In this document: positions 8,050 to 16,908 of the stretch, piece after piece | Layout: each line of letters opens with the position of its first letter | Position numbering within the stretch: the first letter of the stretch is position 1 | NCBI RefSeq assembly: GCF_004362055.1 | Contig: NZ_SNXB01000001.1 | Coordinates: 124,001-188,000, forward strand | Length of the DNA: 64,000 bases | DNA from: Flavobacterium sp. 245 | GTDB lineage: Bacteria; Bacteroidota; Bacteroidia; Flavobacteriales; Flavobacteriaceae | Reading direction: 5' to 3' | Notes under the pieces: model-generated | Told to the model about the DNA's origin: nothing | The model's input: only the letters and a program-made list of their open reading frames with translations | Database searches by the model: none | Position numbers and translations under genes: made by a program

Positions 8050-8086
8050 AAAAAAGCCCTTTCGGATGGCTACCAAAAGGGCTTTT
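8050..8086 (-). terminator. Attenuator terminator B
   Basis: On the minus strand AAAAGCCCUUUUGG pairs with CCGAAAGGGCUUUU (14 pairs, one G-U) around the loop UAGCCAU; the U-tract is UUUUUU. It lies between leader peptide B and the small gene at 7838-8023. The sequence CUUUUGGU in its 5' arm (8079-8072) is complementary to GCCAAAAG at the 3' end of the leader ORF (8125-8118), giving a mutually exclusive antiterminator. Confidence 0.88.
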
Positions 8087-8114
8087 AGTTCTAACTAAAA
8101 CCAAGATTTAACTT

Positions 8115-8198
8115 TTACTTTTGGCAACAGCAAATTGGGATGCACATTTGCATCATCTGACAACACATCATCATATTATTATTTGCTATTGTTTTCAT
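8115..8198 (-). CDS. Leader peptide B, extremely Met/Cys-rich
   Basis: A 27-codon ORF (ATG at 8198, TAA at 8117-8115). Residues 9-19 read MMMCCQMMQMC and residues 23-25 are CCC: 7 Met and 6 Cys in 27 residues, far above chance for two rare amino acids. It is followed by a strong terminator, and its last codons (8125-8118) are complementary to that terminator's 5' arm. This is the architecture of amino-acid attenuators such as those of trp and his. Shortage of charged Met- or Cys-tRNA would stall the ribosome, release the antiterminator strand, and let transcription reach the small gene and metY. Confidence 0.87.
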   Translation of the reverse strand: MKTIANNNMMMCCQMMQMCIPICCCQK

Positions 8199-8397
8199 TT
8201 ATATTAATGTTTGAATTGCTTTTTTAAATTCGACTAATTCGATAGAGTAAATGTAATAAGTATTTATTTAACCACCAAATTAAAAATCAATTTTTCTTAC
8301 TATTTTTTTTCTTCCTTAATAAAGACAGGCATTTTATTTTAAACTTATCAGTCCATTTATATACTGATATCTTTTTTACCATTTTTCCCTTTTGAGC

Positions 8398-8427
8398 AAA
8401 AAAAAACCTCTGCACTAAGCAGAGGTT
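8398..8427 (-). terminator. Attenuator terminator A
   Basis: On the minus strand AACCUCUGC and GCAGAGGUU pair perfectly over 9 bp around UUAGU, and the 3' arm runs into a tract of nine U. It lies 24 bases after the stop codon of leader peptide A. The 3' arm sequence GCAGAG also occurs inside the leader ORF (8468-8463), where it can capture the terminator's 5' arm (8424-8419). Confidence 0.88.
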
Positions 8428-8450
8428 CTATATCTATTTTTGAAAAAAAT

Positions 8451-8519
8451 TTACAACAGAGTCTCTGCGGATAGTTCCGGCATCATACAAGACATCATAT
8501 TGCAAACTGTAAATTTCAT
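8451..8519 (-). CDS. Leader peptide A, Met/Cys-rich
   Basis: A 22-codon ORF starting 18 bases after a predicted transcription start. Residues 6-13 read CNMMSCMM, so a ribosome would meet four Met and two Cys codons within eight. The antiterminator strand GCAGAG lies 13-18 bases beyond the last Met codon. A stalled ribosome would probably leave it free, while a ribosome reaching the stop would cover it. It is the first of two tandem attenuators ahead of metY. Beyond terminator A, about 200 AT-rich bases without another clear gene lead to leader B. Confidence 0.8.
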   Translation of the reverse strand: MKFTVCNMMSCMMPELSAETLL

Positions 8520-8542
8520 TTGTTTCTTTTATTTTAACGAGG

Positions 8543-8573
8543 CAAAGTTGCGAACTTATTTTTAATCGGCCAA
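8543..8573 (-). promoter_or_regulatory. Probable promoter of the metY leader transcript
   Basis: On the minus strand TTG (8573-8571), a 20-base spacer and CAACTTTG (8550-8543) match the Bacteroidota -33/-7 pattern with one mismatch from TAnnTTTG. The predicted start near 8537 leaves only about 18 bases before leader peptide A. It is divergent from the metK promoter about 90 bases away. Confidence 0.55.
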
Positions 8574-8664
8574 ACAAAAAGCAAAATATTTTCTATTGCC
8601 CTATCAAATTAGTATGTTACTGTTAAATTTCTGCTTAAAAAAATAAAAAAAGTTGAACTTTAAT

Positions 8665-8693
8665 TTGCAAATCAAAATGGTTTTATACCTTTG
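8665..8693 (+). promoter_or_regulatory. metK promoter
   Basis: TTG (8665-8667), 18 bases, then TACCTTTG (8686-8693) is an exact match to the Bacteroidota consensus TTG-N(17-23)-TAnnTTTG. Transcription would begin near 8699, a few bases before the SAM-II-like aptamer. Confidence 0.78.
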
Positions 8694-8704
8694 CACCCGA
8701 ATAC

Positions 8705-8800
8705 AGAGGAAAAATTTGAACTGATTGCAACCTCTTCATAATGAAATGGTTCGTTATGAGTGCTGAAAGATTATTTTCAGCAGTAAAAAATGCTAAAGCA
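8705..8800 (+). promoter_or_regulatory. SAM-II-type riboswitch with a long loop, upstream of metK
   Basis: P1 pairs AGAGG (8705-8709) with CCTCT (8731-8735). The first loop reads ATTTGAACTGATTGCA, matching the SAM-II pattern of ATTT, a short variable stretch and ATTGCA before the closing P1 strand. The conserved 3' pseudoknot strand GCTAAAGC is at 8792-8799. The connecting loop, short in classic SAM-II, here holds two hairpins (8735-8760 and TGCTGAAA...TTTCAGCA at 8761-8782), as in the long-loop form. It fits feedback control of SAM synthetase. The assignment rests on pattern memory, not a covariance search. Confidence 0.78.
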
Positions 8801-8865
8801 GAAACTCTCCTTTAGCCCTTTTTAGCAATTATTTTCCTCGCTTAATTTTAATTTAATACATTATT

Positions 8866-10116
8866 ATGGCTTATTTATTTACGTCAGAATCTGTTAGTGA
8901 AGGGCATCCAGACAAAGTTGCAGATCAAATTTCGGATGCATTAATTGACAACTTTTTGGCATTTGACGCTGATTCAAAAGTAGCTTGTGAAACATTAGTT
9001 ACAACAGGTCAGGTTATTTTAGCAGGTGAAGTTAAATCGAACACTTATCTTGATGTTCAGCAAATTGCACGTGAGGTAATCCGTAAAATTGGATATACTA
9101 AAAGTGAATATATGTTTGAAGCGAATTCTTGTGGAATTCTTTCAGCAATTCACGAGCAGTCTGCAGACATTAACCAAGGTGTTGACAGAGCTAAGCCAGA
9201 AGAACAAGGCGCAGGAGATCAAGGAATGATGTTTGGTTACGCTACAAACGAAACTGAAAACTTCATGCCATTGGCACTTGATTTATCTCATAAATTATTA
9301 CAAGAGCTAGCTATTTTAAGACGTGAAAATAAAGAAATCACTTATTTACGTCCAGATGCTAAATCTCAGGTGACTTTAGAATACAGCGACGATAACAAAC
9401 CAACTCGTATTGATGCAATTGTTATCTCAACTCAACATGATGATTTTGATGAAGAAGCTACAATGCTTGCTAAAATCAAAAAAGATATTATCGAAATCTT
9501 GATTCCGAGAATTATCGCTAAAAACCCAACGCACGCTCATTTATTCAACGATAAAATCAACTACCACATTAACCCAACAGGAAAATTCGTTATTGGAGGA
9601 CCTCACGGAGATACTGGTTTAACAGGAAGAAAAATTATTGTTGATACTTACGGTGGAAAAGGTGCTCACGGTGGTGGTGCATTCTCTGGAAAAGATCCAA
9701 GTAAAGTAGATAGAAGTGCTGCTTATGCTACACGTCATATTGCTAAAAACTTAGTTGCTGCAGGTGTTGCTGACGAAATCTTAGTTCAGGTTTCTTACGC
9801 AATTGGAGTTGCTGAGCCAATGGGTATTTTCATTGAAACTTATGGAACTTCTAAAGTAAACTTAACTAACGGTGAAATCGCTAAAAAAGTAGAAGCTATT
9901 TTTGATATGCGTCCTTACTTTATCGAACAACGTTTAAAATTAAGAAACCCTATTTATAGTGAAACTGCTGCTTACGGACACATGGGTCGTAAACCAGAAA
10001 CGGTTACTAAAACTTTCTCTGCTCCAGGCGGAAACGAAAAAACAGTTACTGTTGAATTGTTTACATGGGAAAAACTTGATTTTGTTGACCAAGTAAAAGC
10101 TGCATTTGGATTGTAA
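8866..10116 (+). CDS. metK: S-adenosylmethionine synthetase
   Basis: A 416-residue enzyme that makes SAM from methionine and ATP in the cytoplasm. The N-terminus carries [11 protein letters not shown] with the catalytic His14. The signatures [12 protein letters not shown] (near 117) and [16 protein letters not shown] (near 270) are intact. It is slightly longer than the E. coli enzyme (384), as is usual in Bacteroidota. It is transcribed alone from a consensus promoter through a SAM-II-like leader, divergently from metY, and ends at a bidirectional terminator. SAM, its product, is the ligand of both riboswitches in this region. Confidence 0.97.
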   Translation: MAYLFTSESVSEGHPDKVADQISDALIDNFLAFDADSKVACETLVTTGQVILAGEVKSNTYLDVQQIAREVIRKIGYTKSEYMFEANSCGILSAIHEQSADINQGVDRAKPEEQGAGDQGMMFGYATNETENFMPLALDLSHKLLQELAILRRENKEITYLRPDAKSQVTLEYSDDNKPTRIDAIVISTQHDDFDEEATMLAKIKKDIIEILIPRIIAKNPTHAHLFNDKINYHINPTGKFVIGGPHGDTGLTGRKIIVDTYGGKGAHGGGAFSGKDPSKVDRSAAYATRHIAKNLVAAGVADEILVQVSYAIGVAEPMGIFIETYGTSKVNLTNGEIAKKVEAIFDMRPYFIEQRLKLRNPIYSETAAYGHMGRKPETVTKTFSAPGGNEKTVTVELFTWEKLDFVDQVKAAFGL

Positions 10117-10188
10117 TTTTAGACTACTTAGACTAACTTAGATTGTTAGAATTTTAGAATTTTAGACAACTACTTTAATCTTAAACAT

Positions 10189-10227
10189 AAAAAGACCCGA
10201 TTTCTATTTCTTGAAATCGGGTCTTTT
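10189..10227. terminator. Bidirectional terminator between metK and the M28 peptidase
   Basis: AAAAAGACCCGATTTC pairs with GAAATCGGGTCTTTT around TATTTCTT. The A- and T-tracts on both flanks serve the two convergent genes. The 70 bases before it contain short repeats of TTTTAGA. Confidence 0.85.
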
Positions 10228-10246
10228 ATTTTTATCAAATTTTCTT

Positions 10247-11713
10247 TTATCTTTCCAATTTTACATTTGGTAATGTTTTAGGACGATTAACATCGTTTGA
10301 CAAAATCCAGCCCGTACGGTACATCCATTCTGTCATTTTACGCAGTTTTACGTAATCAATATTTTCAGATTCATCCATTGGAGTATGATATTGACTGTGC
10401 AGCACACTTGTAAAGAAAACCGCAGGAATTCCTTTTCTTGCATAAGGCAAATGATCTGAACGGAAGTAAAAATACTCCGGATGCTCTGGTCTGTCCCAAA
10501 GTTTATCTAAATCAAATTTTGGCCCTTCGTCATTTGCTTTTTTAGCAATTGCTACCAAATCAGATGAATTTTCATGAGGAGAACTAGAACCTAATAAAGC
10601 TGCTTGATTTACATTATTTCTACCAATCATATCACCATTTAAAACTGCAATAATATCTTTTTCTGGAACTGTAGGATGCGCCGCATACCATCTCGATCCT
10701 AACAAACCACGCTCTTCAGAACCATGAAACACAAATAAAGCAGTTCTTTTTCCTGGCTGTTTTTTATACGCTCTTGCAATTGCGAGCATCGCTACACAAG
10801 TACTTGCATTATCATCTGCACCATTATAAATTGAATCTTGACCATATTTTTGACGTACTCCATCGTGATCTTGATGCCCACTAAAAAGGACATATTCATT
10901 TTTCAACTTTGGATCAGTTCCTGCAATTGTACCTACGATATTTACAGATGGGTATTTATAGGTTTCCGAAACTACTTCTGTCGATAAAATATCTTTAGTC
11001 GTTTTTAAATAGTCTAATTGATCTCCGTGAACCCAAAAAACAGGCATTGTAGCACCTATTTTATCGCGAAAACCTTCAATTCCATAAATTCCTCTTGTCA
11101 TTTGTGGTTCAACCTGAGACCAGCTTTGTTCTGCTAATTCGTCAGCAACCATAATAAGTGCTACGGCACCTTTTTTTACAACAAGATCATAATATTTATT
11201 TCTTACCAATCCTGGATAACGTCTGTCAAAAAGAGAAATATCATCTGCAATTCCTTCTTTTGAAGCTAATAAAACAACCGCTTTTCCTTTAATATCAGCT
11301 TTTTCGATTTCTTCTTTTGTTGCTGCTCCTAAATATACTAAGGATCCTTCAACTTTTATGTTCGTCGTTTCTGCAACCAGAACATCTTTCCATAATTTAT
11401 ATTCTTTTTGGCCAATTTTAAACTTTGTATTTGGCGTAACCTGATGTCTGTACATATCAAAAAACTGAAAATACGTTCCATCATCTCCCGCTGGGGCCAT
11501 TCCGGCTTCTTTAGCCTTATTGGCAAGCCACATCGATACTTTTAATTCATCAAGAGTTCCAGCTTCACGGCCATTAAAGTGGTCGCCGGCCATTTGATAC
11601 ATATCGGTTCTAAGATCTTTATCAGTTATTGCCGAAACTAATGGTTTTTTAACTGCCTGTGCAAAAGTCACTGCGCTAGAGGCAAGTAAAACAAGGATCA
11701 ATTTGTTTTTCAT
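10247..11713 (-). CDS. Exported M28 family metallopeptidase
   Basis: A 488-residue zinc peptidase with a signal peptide of about 18 residues (KLILVLLASSAVTFAQA). A protease-associated-like insert covers roughly residues 130-240. The M28 catalytic part begins near 265: SGHQDHDGV supplies a metal His/Asp, NGADDNAS the bridging Asp, HGSEERGLLGS the catalytic Glu pair, LNGDMIGRN an Asp, and SQYHTPMD the last His. The family removes N-terminal amino acids from peptides in the periplasm or outside the cell. It lies 145 bases downstream of the gene at 11859-14099, separated by a terminator, so it is probably transcribed alone. Confidence 0.92.
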   Translation of the reverse strand: MKNKLILVLLASSAVTFAQAVKKPLVSAITDKDLRTDMYQMAGDHFNGREAGTLDELKVSMWLANKAKEAGMAPAGDDGTYFQFFDMYRHQVTPNTKFKIGQKEYKLWKDVLVAETTNIKVEGSLVYLGAATKEEIEKADIKGKAVVLLASKEGIADDISLFDRRYPGLVRNKYYDLVVKKGAVALIMVADELAEQSWSQVEPQMTRGIYGIEGFRDKIGATMPVFWVHGDQLDYLKTTKDILSTEVVSETYKYPSVNIVGTIAGTDPKLKNEYVLFSGHQDHDGVRQKYGQDSIYNGADDNASTCVAMLAIARAYKKQPGKRTALFVFHGSEERGLLGSRWYAAHPTVPEKDIIAVLNGDMIGRNNVNQAALLGSSSPHENSSDLVAIAKKANDEGPKFDLDKLWDRPEHPEYFYFRSDHLPYARKGIPAVFFTSVLHSQYHTPMDESENIDYVKLRKMTEWMYRTGWILSNDVNRPKTLPNVKLER

Positions 11714-11805
11714 ACATTTTAATTTTATAATCCAAACTTAATCAATTCAAGGCAAAAACGTTGATTTTTTAACATCAAAAACAGAGAATAGCAACGATTA
11801 TTAAA

Positions 11806-11836
11806 TAAAAATGGCTGTCAATACTGACAGCCATTG
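11806..11836 (-). terminator. Terminator after the 746-residue exported protein gene
   Basis: On the minus strand AAUGGCUGUCA pairs with UGACAGCCAUU around a short AUAUU-type loop, followed by U-rich UUUAUUU. It lies just past the stop codon at 11859. Confidence 0.75.
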
Positions 11837-11858
11837 CATTTTTCACAACTATTAAATC

Positions 11859-14099
11859 TTAATAGGTTCCGTTTTGCATTTTGATTAAAGTCTCTTTAAT
11901 ATCAGCTGCAGTTTCTGGTTCTGTCACAGCATTTACAAATTTAACCGCCAAGGTTTGTGTTTCGATTGCTTTTTGCTTCTGACCGTCTTTGTAGTACAAT
12001 TGTGCCAGAGTATCTAAATAGTACGAATTGTTCTTGGTTACAACTAAACTATATTCAGACCATTTAATAGCTTCCTTTAAAAAATTAGCATTTTGCGGCT
12101 GCAGCACTACTGACCATGCTGCGTTATTGCAAAGATTAGAATGATACTCTTTAAAAGAATTCCATCCATCGTATGCATATGGAGAAGTTGGATCTAAAGC
12201 CGAATACATTGTATCTAATTTTTCGATTGGATTAGATGTTGTCAAATTAGAATTAAAATAAGTGCTGAACTCTTTTAAGAAATCAACATTAGATGCCTCT
12301 GCATCTTCTGTATTGTTTAAATATTGAAAATAATTGCTGTACGATTCAAAATTTCCTTTTCCTAAAGCAATTATCTTTTTATAAATTGAGATATTCTTAT
12401 CCTTATTTATATCGGCAGAAGATTTATCTTGAGCAATATAGGTATTAGACTGCAATGCTGCTGAAATTTCAGAAATTACATTTCCTAAATTGTGCACTTC
12501 ACCTTCCTTAGTATTGAATTCTGCGCGGTTGTTTTCAATTTCTTCGGAATGTTTTAGCAGATAATCAATTGCTAAAAAATCAGTATCATTAAGGATTCTG
12601 TCTTCGTTAAAAAGCTGTTTTGTAAATCCTTGATTTTTGATTTCTTTTACAATCGTTTCGACTAGATACATGTCTGGCTTTTTATCTTTTTGATGTGCTT
12701 CAATCAAGTTTTTCCAAGTCTGTGCAACTGTTTTTTTATCTAGAGAAGTCTTGCTCATTACAAATTCCTTAGAGTTTGGATCTTCCACTGGAGAATCATA
12801 ATCGTATGAAATCTCTAAAACCGCAGCTCTATTAAAAGCTCTAATCAAATCTGCATCTGTTGCTTTTTTATTTTTGAAGATCTTGTCAATATAAACGAAA
12901 GCATTTGCACGTTGCAGTTTTTTATAAAAATCACCGTAATAACCAAATTGATAACTCTGATCTAATAAATCAGATTTTGAAGTTGCTAAAATATCGCCCT
13001 CTCCATTTAAAACTACTATACTTGGATCATTTGTTATCTTGTTATTTTTGAGCCATTTTTTATCATCGGCGCCAGCCAAATAATAATTGTAAACATCATA
13101 AACCGGATTGTAGCCATCATACATATTATATCCAGTTTGCGTTTCTTGATCTTTTATAAAGGCATCAAAATTTTCTTTTCCTAAAGTTTTATTGTTATTG
13201 GTATAAAGTGCTAAAAATTTGATTTTTGATTCTTTTGTGGCAGATAATGCATTTTTTAAATTGTTTTCGATTTTAAATTTAAAATCATATTGTGAAGGAA
13301 CCGCAGGAGGATCAACTGTATAATCTCCAACAGCAGTACTATCCACCGGACTTCCAAGCGAACCAAAATCTTCCGATGCCAAAACCACTTCTTTGCCTGG
13401 ATAAGTCCAATTTGAAATTATTTGGTTTTCAACAGGAATTACTTTTTTTGCTTTTTCTGGCTGAGGATTTTTTTCATTTAAAAACACCAAAGGATTTTTG
13501 CCTGCAGATTCAGAAATCTTTAATTCATTTGTTTTTCTGTCAAAATATCCGCCAATTTTCAAATCGCCAACTGCATACTCATAATTGACTGTTACTTCAG
13601 AAACGTCCTTTGGCAATGCATATTTACAGACAGTGCTTTTACCATCATAATCTTCATAGACCAAGTATAAGTAGTCTGTTTTTTCAATTTCAAATTCTAA
13701 ATCTGTTTTTTCCCAATTCGGATCTGTTTTTGTTTTGATATCAGAAAGTCTTTGGTAAACAACATCTTCAGAACCCTTTTGTGTACCTATATAAGTGGAA
13801 TAATAAGACGAATCTGGAAACTTAATTTTTATTTTTTTTGCCTTTTTATCGAATACATAAGCAAGATCAAAATTACTTTCAGATTTTTCTTTTTTAACAA
13901 ATAACAACGAATCTCCTTTTATCACATAATCACCACTATAAAAAACAAGCTCAAATTTATTATCATCTAATAAATTTAATTTAATCTTTTCTCCTTTATT
14001 TGTTGATATATAAGTTCCTTTTTCTATTCCTTTGGTTTGAGAAACAGAAACAAAAATTCCAGAAAATACGAGCAATAAACTCCAAATAAAATTACGCAT
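11859..14099 (-). CDS. Exported protein with thioredoxin-like segment and C-terminal helical repeats
   Basis: A 746-residue protein not assigned to a named family. A signal peptide (residues 1-20, ending VSVSQT) is clear. The N-terminal third is beta-rich. Residues of about 285-385 contain KIKFLALYTNN, NPVYDVYNYYLAG and DPSIVVLNGEGDILATSKS, which look like a thioredoxin fold without a CxxC motif. The C-terminal part is helical and ends in TPR-like units (SYYLDTLAQLYYKDGQKQKAIETQ is about one repeat, residues 695-718). It probably works in the periplasm. It precedes the M28 peptidase on the same strand and follows the barrel gene at 14191-16878. Confidence 0.72.
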   Translation of the reverse strand: MRNFIWSLLLVFSGIFVSVSQTKGIEKGTYISTNKGEKIKLNLLDDNKFELVFYSGDYVIKGDSLLFVKKEKSESNFDLAYVFDKKAKKIKIKFPDSSYYSTYIGTQKGSEDVVYQRLSDIKTKTDPNWEKTDLEFEIEKTDYLYLVYEDYDGKSTVCKYALPKDVSEVTVNYEYAVGDLKIGGYFDRKTNELKISESAGKNPLVFLNEKNPQPEKAKKVIPVENQIISNWTYPGKEVVLASEDFGSLGSPVDSTAVGDYTVDPPAVPSQYDFKFKIENNLKNALSATKESKIKFLALYTNNNKTLGKENFDAFIKDQETQTGYNMYDGYNPVYDVYNYYLAGADDKKWLKNNKITNDPSIVVLNGEGDILATSKSDLLDQSYQFGYYGDFYKKLQRANAFVYIDKIFKNKKATDADLIRAFNRAAVLEISYDYDSPVEDPNSKEFVMSKTSLDKKTVAQTWKNLIEAHQKDKKPDMYLVETIVKEIKNQGFTKQLFNEDRILNDTDFLAIDYLLKHSEEIENNRAEFNTKEGEVHNLGNVISEISAALQSNTYIAQDKSSADINKDKNISIYKKIIALGKGNFESYSNYFQYLNNTEDAEASNVDFLKEFSTYFNSNLTTSNPIEKLDTMYSALDPTSPYAYDGWNSFKEYHSNLCNNAAWSVVLQPQNANFLKEAIKWSEYSLVVTKNNSYYLDTLAQLYYKDGQKQKAIETQTLAVKFVNAVTEPETAADIKETLIKMQNGTY

Positions 14100-14190
14100 G
14101 ATTATTATTTTTTGTGGTAATAATTAAGCGTAAAGATATTTGTTTAAAATGAAATACAATACCTAAATATTATAATTTGCAATTAAAATA

Positions 14191-16878
14191 CTACAAATTA
14201 TATTTCATTGAAAAGATGATATAACGGGGCTGAACAGTGTATTGTGAAACTCGTGTAGAAAACTGCGAGAAGCTGTCATCGTTAAGATAAGTTGTATTTA
14301 ACAAATTCGTCGCCGATACTTTATATTCCCATTTGCTGTCTTTTTTCTGATAGACTAAACTGGCACTTAAAAAGTCATATTCGTTATCAACCGTTTTGTC
14401 GCCATTATAATAATGGTAGAATTCATACTCAGAAACAAATGAAAAACTGTTCCAGAAATAATAATCTAATCTCGCAAAAGGCTTGTCTGTATAATAAGTC
14501 GAACCGCTGTATTGATTAATTAAGGCATTATATCCAAGCTCTAAATTGGGTAAGTTTTTATAATTTGTTGCTGCTTTTACGGTGTAACTTTGGGTAAAAC
14601 TTTCTGTTGTTGACAAAACATTATTCTGAATATTATTGAATTTTGACCAATTCAAACTTGCAGTTGCCGATGCTTTATAATTCTTTAAAAAAGAACGTCC
14701 GTAACTTCCCATGCCGCTTAGCGTTTCATCGGCCAAATTAGAATTGTATGGAACAGAAGACTGATTAATTCCGTCAAAGTTTGCTTTCGTTTTTATGGCA
14801 TCCACTTTTTTAGTGTATGTTGCGTTTGCAAAAATATTTTCAAAATTGAACATATTGTATTTAAAATAACGAAGCGAGTGTACTTGTGAAGTTGCATTTT
14901 CTAAAAAACGATTTCCTCTGAACAAACTGCTGTAATCAGACAAAACATAACCCGCCGCAAGCTGATTAATATCGGTAAAATCATTTGACAATGAGAAATT
15001 ATAAGTCAGTGTTTCTGATTTTTTGATTTGATACAAAGCAAAGAAATCAGGTAAAACTTTTGTAAAACTTTGCGAATAATCTGTTCCCAGCTGCCCGTTT
15101 GTCATTTGGTAAGAATGTAAACTTACTCCCGGCGTCAAAGTAAACTTTCCAGTCAATATTTTATAATGAAATCCTAAAAAAGCGTCATTGAATCTATAAT
15201 CTACGTCATTATTATTTTCTGCTGCATTCAAATCATTTTTATCTCCGTTGTCCAGCATCTGAAAAATATGCGAATTAAAATTTTGGTACGAATAGGTGTT
15301 TCCTAAAGTAACATTGAAATTGCTTTTTGGCGTTACCATATAATAGTAATCCAGTTTTGCATCCACTTTATTTGTCTTTACAAAACGGTCCTGATTCAAA
15401 TCATTACGATTTTGCCCTGAAATATATCCCGCCAAATCAAAAGGCTGTGAACGAAGATTGGCATTATAAAACGGATTTTCGTCCTGATATAAATGCTGCA
15501 TTTCAAAAGCAAAAATATTCTTCTCGCTTTGTGTATAATACAAGCTTAAATTTTGATTTACTGATGTTGGATCCTGCTTTTTTTGAGTCAAAATAGTTTC
15601 CAGTGAAGAAACATTATTTACAACCGATTCACGAAGCAAATCAGTATCTTCATCTTGTTTTGATAATTTGGTTAAGATGTCATAATCAAACTGAAATTTA
15701 TCATTTGGTTTATACGTTGAACTTAATTTAAAAAGCCCCAAATTATTTTTTTGATGTGTGTTTTCATCACGTTTCTGCTGATCGCCTGAGTCTAAAATCG
15801 TTGTCTGCGATTTGGTTTCTAAATCTGTTTTTGAAGTGGAAAGAATTCCGAAACCACTAATATTCCATGTTTTTGTAACCGAATAAGCAAAATTAGTCGC
15901 ACCAAATTTTGTTTCAATTTCTTTAGCCCGATTGTTTCTTAAAATTGAAATTCCTATATCATTTGACGAAACGTTAAAATTGCTTCCGCCTTTTTTCATC
16001 ATATTTTTGAAACCTCCCGTAAATTTGAAATAATCCTGTGCAGTCAAAGGCAATTCGCCAATATTATTGAAATTCGTAATTAAATTAATGCTGTATTTTG
16101 GACTGTAATAAAATAATTTCGGATTAATAACATAACGGCTGTCAAGTTCTGCAACGCCTACTCCGGCAGTAACATCTCCAAACCAAAAGTTCTTTTTACC
16201 CGATTTCAGCTTGATATTCATAGCAACATTATCCTGATCATTTTCAAGGCCTTTTAGCTGACTAACTTCATTGTAATTTCTTAAAACCTGAATTTTATCA
16301 ATCGCATCAGCTGGAATGTTTTTAACGCCTAGTTTAGTATCTCCGTCAAAAAAATCTTTGCCTTCAACCATTAATTTGCTGACTTTTTTCCCTTCAACCT
16401 CAATTTCACCATCAGCATTTACCTCGACGCCAGGCAATTTTTTCAAGACATCTTCCAGCTTTTTTTCTGTTCCAGATTTAAAGGAATCAGCATTGTAAAC
16501 AATGGTATCGCCTTTTATTGAAACCGGCATTTCACGCACAATTTCAACACCTTCAAGTTCAATTCCCGCGCCGTCCATAACAATATTCTGAACGAAATTT
16601 TCTGTATTGGTTGAAATTGCTATTTCTTTAGATTTCATTCCAAGATAACTCACCTTAATTGTATAGGAAGTGTTTGGCTTTAAAGTCAGCTGAAACTTTC
16701 CCTTATCGTTTGTAATACCATAGGAATCCATTGCTTTGGTTCCGTTATTAACAGCCATAATATTAGCCATTTCCAACGGATTTTTCTGTTCGTCCTGAAT
16801 AACGCCGTCAAATCGGACACTTTGTGCAAAAGATATCGAGGTCATTAAAAAAATGACATAAAAAAGTAGATTTTTCAT
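14191..16878 (-). CDS. TonB-dependent-receptor-like outer membrane beta-barrel protein
   Basis: An 895-residue outer-membrane protein. It has a signal peptide (1-18), a carboxypeptidase-regulatory-like beta-sandwich (about 22-105, with TNDKGKFQLTLKPNTSY), then a plug-like domain around 120-225 (KKLEDVLKKLPGVEVNADGE is typical). A long barrel follows, ending in aromatic/hydrophobic residues (IFSMKYNL). It starts 30 bases after the stop of the GLPGLI gene, an arrangement recurrent in Bacteroidota. The substrate is unknown, and no TonB box is obvious, so it may not be an active transporter. Confidence 0.85.
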   Translation of the reverse strand: MKNLLFYVIFLMTSISFAQSVRFDGVIQDEQKNPLEMANIMAVNNGTKAMDSYGITNDKGKFQLTLKPNTSYTIKVSYLGMKSKEIAISTNTENFVQNIVMDGAGIELEGVEIVREMPVSIKGDTIVYNADSFKSGTEKKLEDVLKKLPGVEVNADGEIEVEGKKVSKLMVEGKDFFDGDTKLGVKNIPADAIDKIQVLRNYNEVSQLKGLENDQDNVAMNIKLKSGKKNFWFGDVTAGVGVAELDSRYVINPKLFYYSPKYSINLITNFNNIGELPLTAQDYFKFTGGFKNMMKKGGSNFNVSSNDIGISILRNNRAKEIETKFGATNFAYSVTKTWNISGFGILSTSKTDLETKSQTTILDSGDQQKRDENTHQKNNLGLFKLSSTYKPNDKFQFDYDILTKLSKQDEDTDLLRESVVNNVSSLETILTQKKQDPTSVNQNLSLYYTQSEKNIFAFEMQHLYQDENPFYNANLRSQPFDLAGYISGQNRNDLNQDRFVKTNKVDAKLDYYYMVTPKSNFNVTLGNTYSYQNFNSHIFQMLDNGDKNDLNAAENNNDVDYRFNDAFLGFHYKILTGKFTLTPGVSLHSYQMTNGQLGTDYSQSFTKVLPDFFALYQIKKSETLTYNFSLSNDFTDINQLAAGYVLSDYSSLFRGNRFLENATSQVHSLRYFKYNMFNFENIFANATYTKKVDAIKTKANFDGINQSSVPYNSNLADETLSGMGSYGRSFLKNYKASATASLNWSKFNNIQNNVLSTTESFTQSYTVKAATNYKNLPNLELGYNALINQYSGSTYYTDKPFARLDYYFWNSFSFVSEYEFYHYYNGDKTVDNEYDFLSASLVYQKKDSKWEYKVSATNLLNTTYLNDDSFSQFSTRVSQYTVQPRYIIFSMKYNL

Positions 16879-16908
16879 GGAGAAAACTAAAAGATGATTT
16901 GCTTACAA

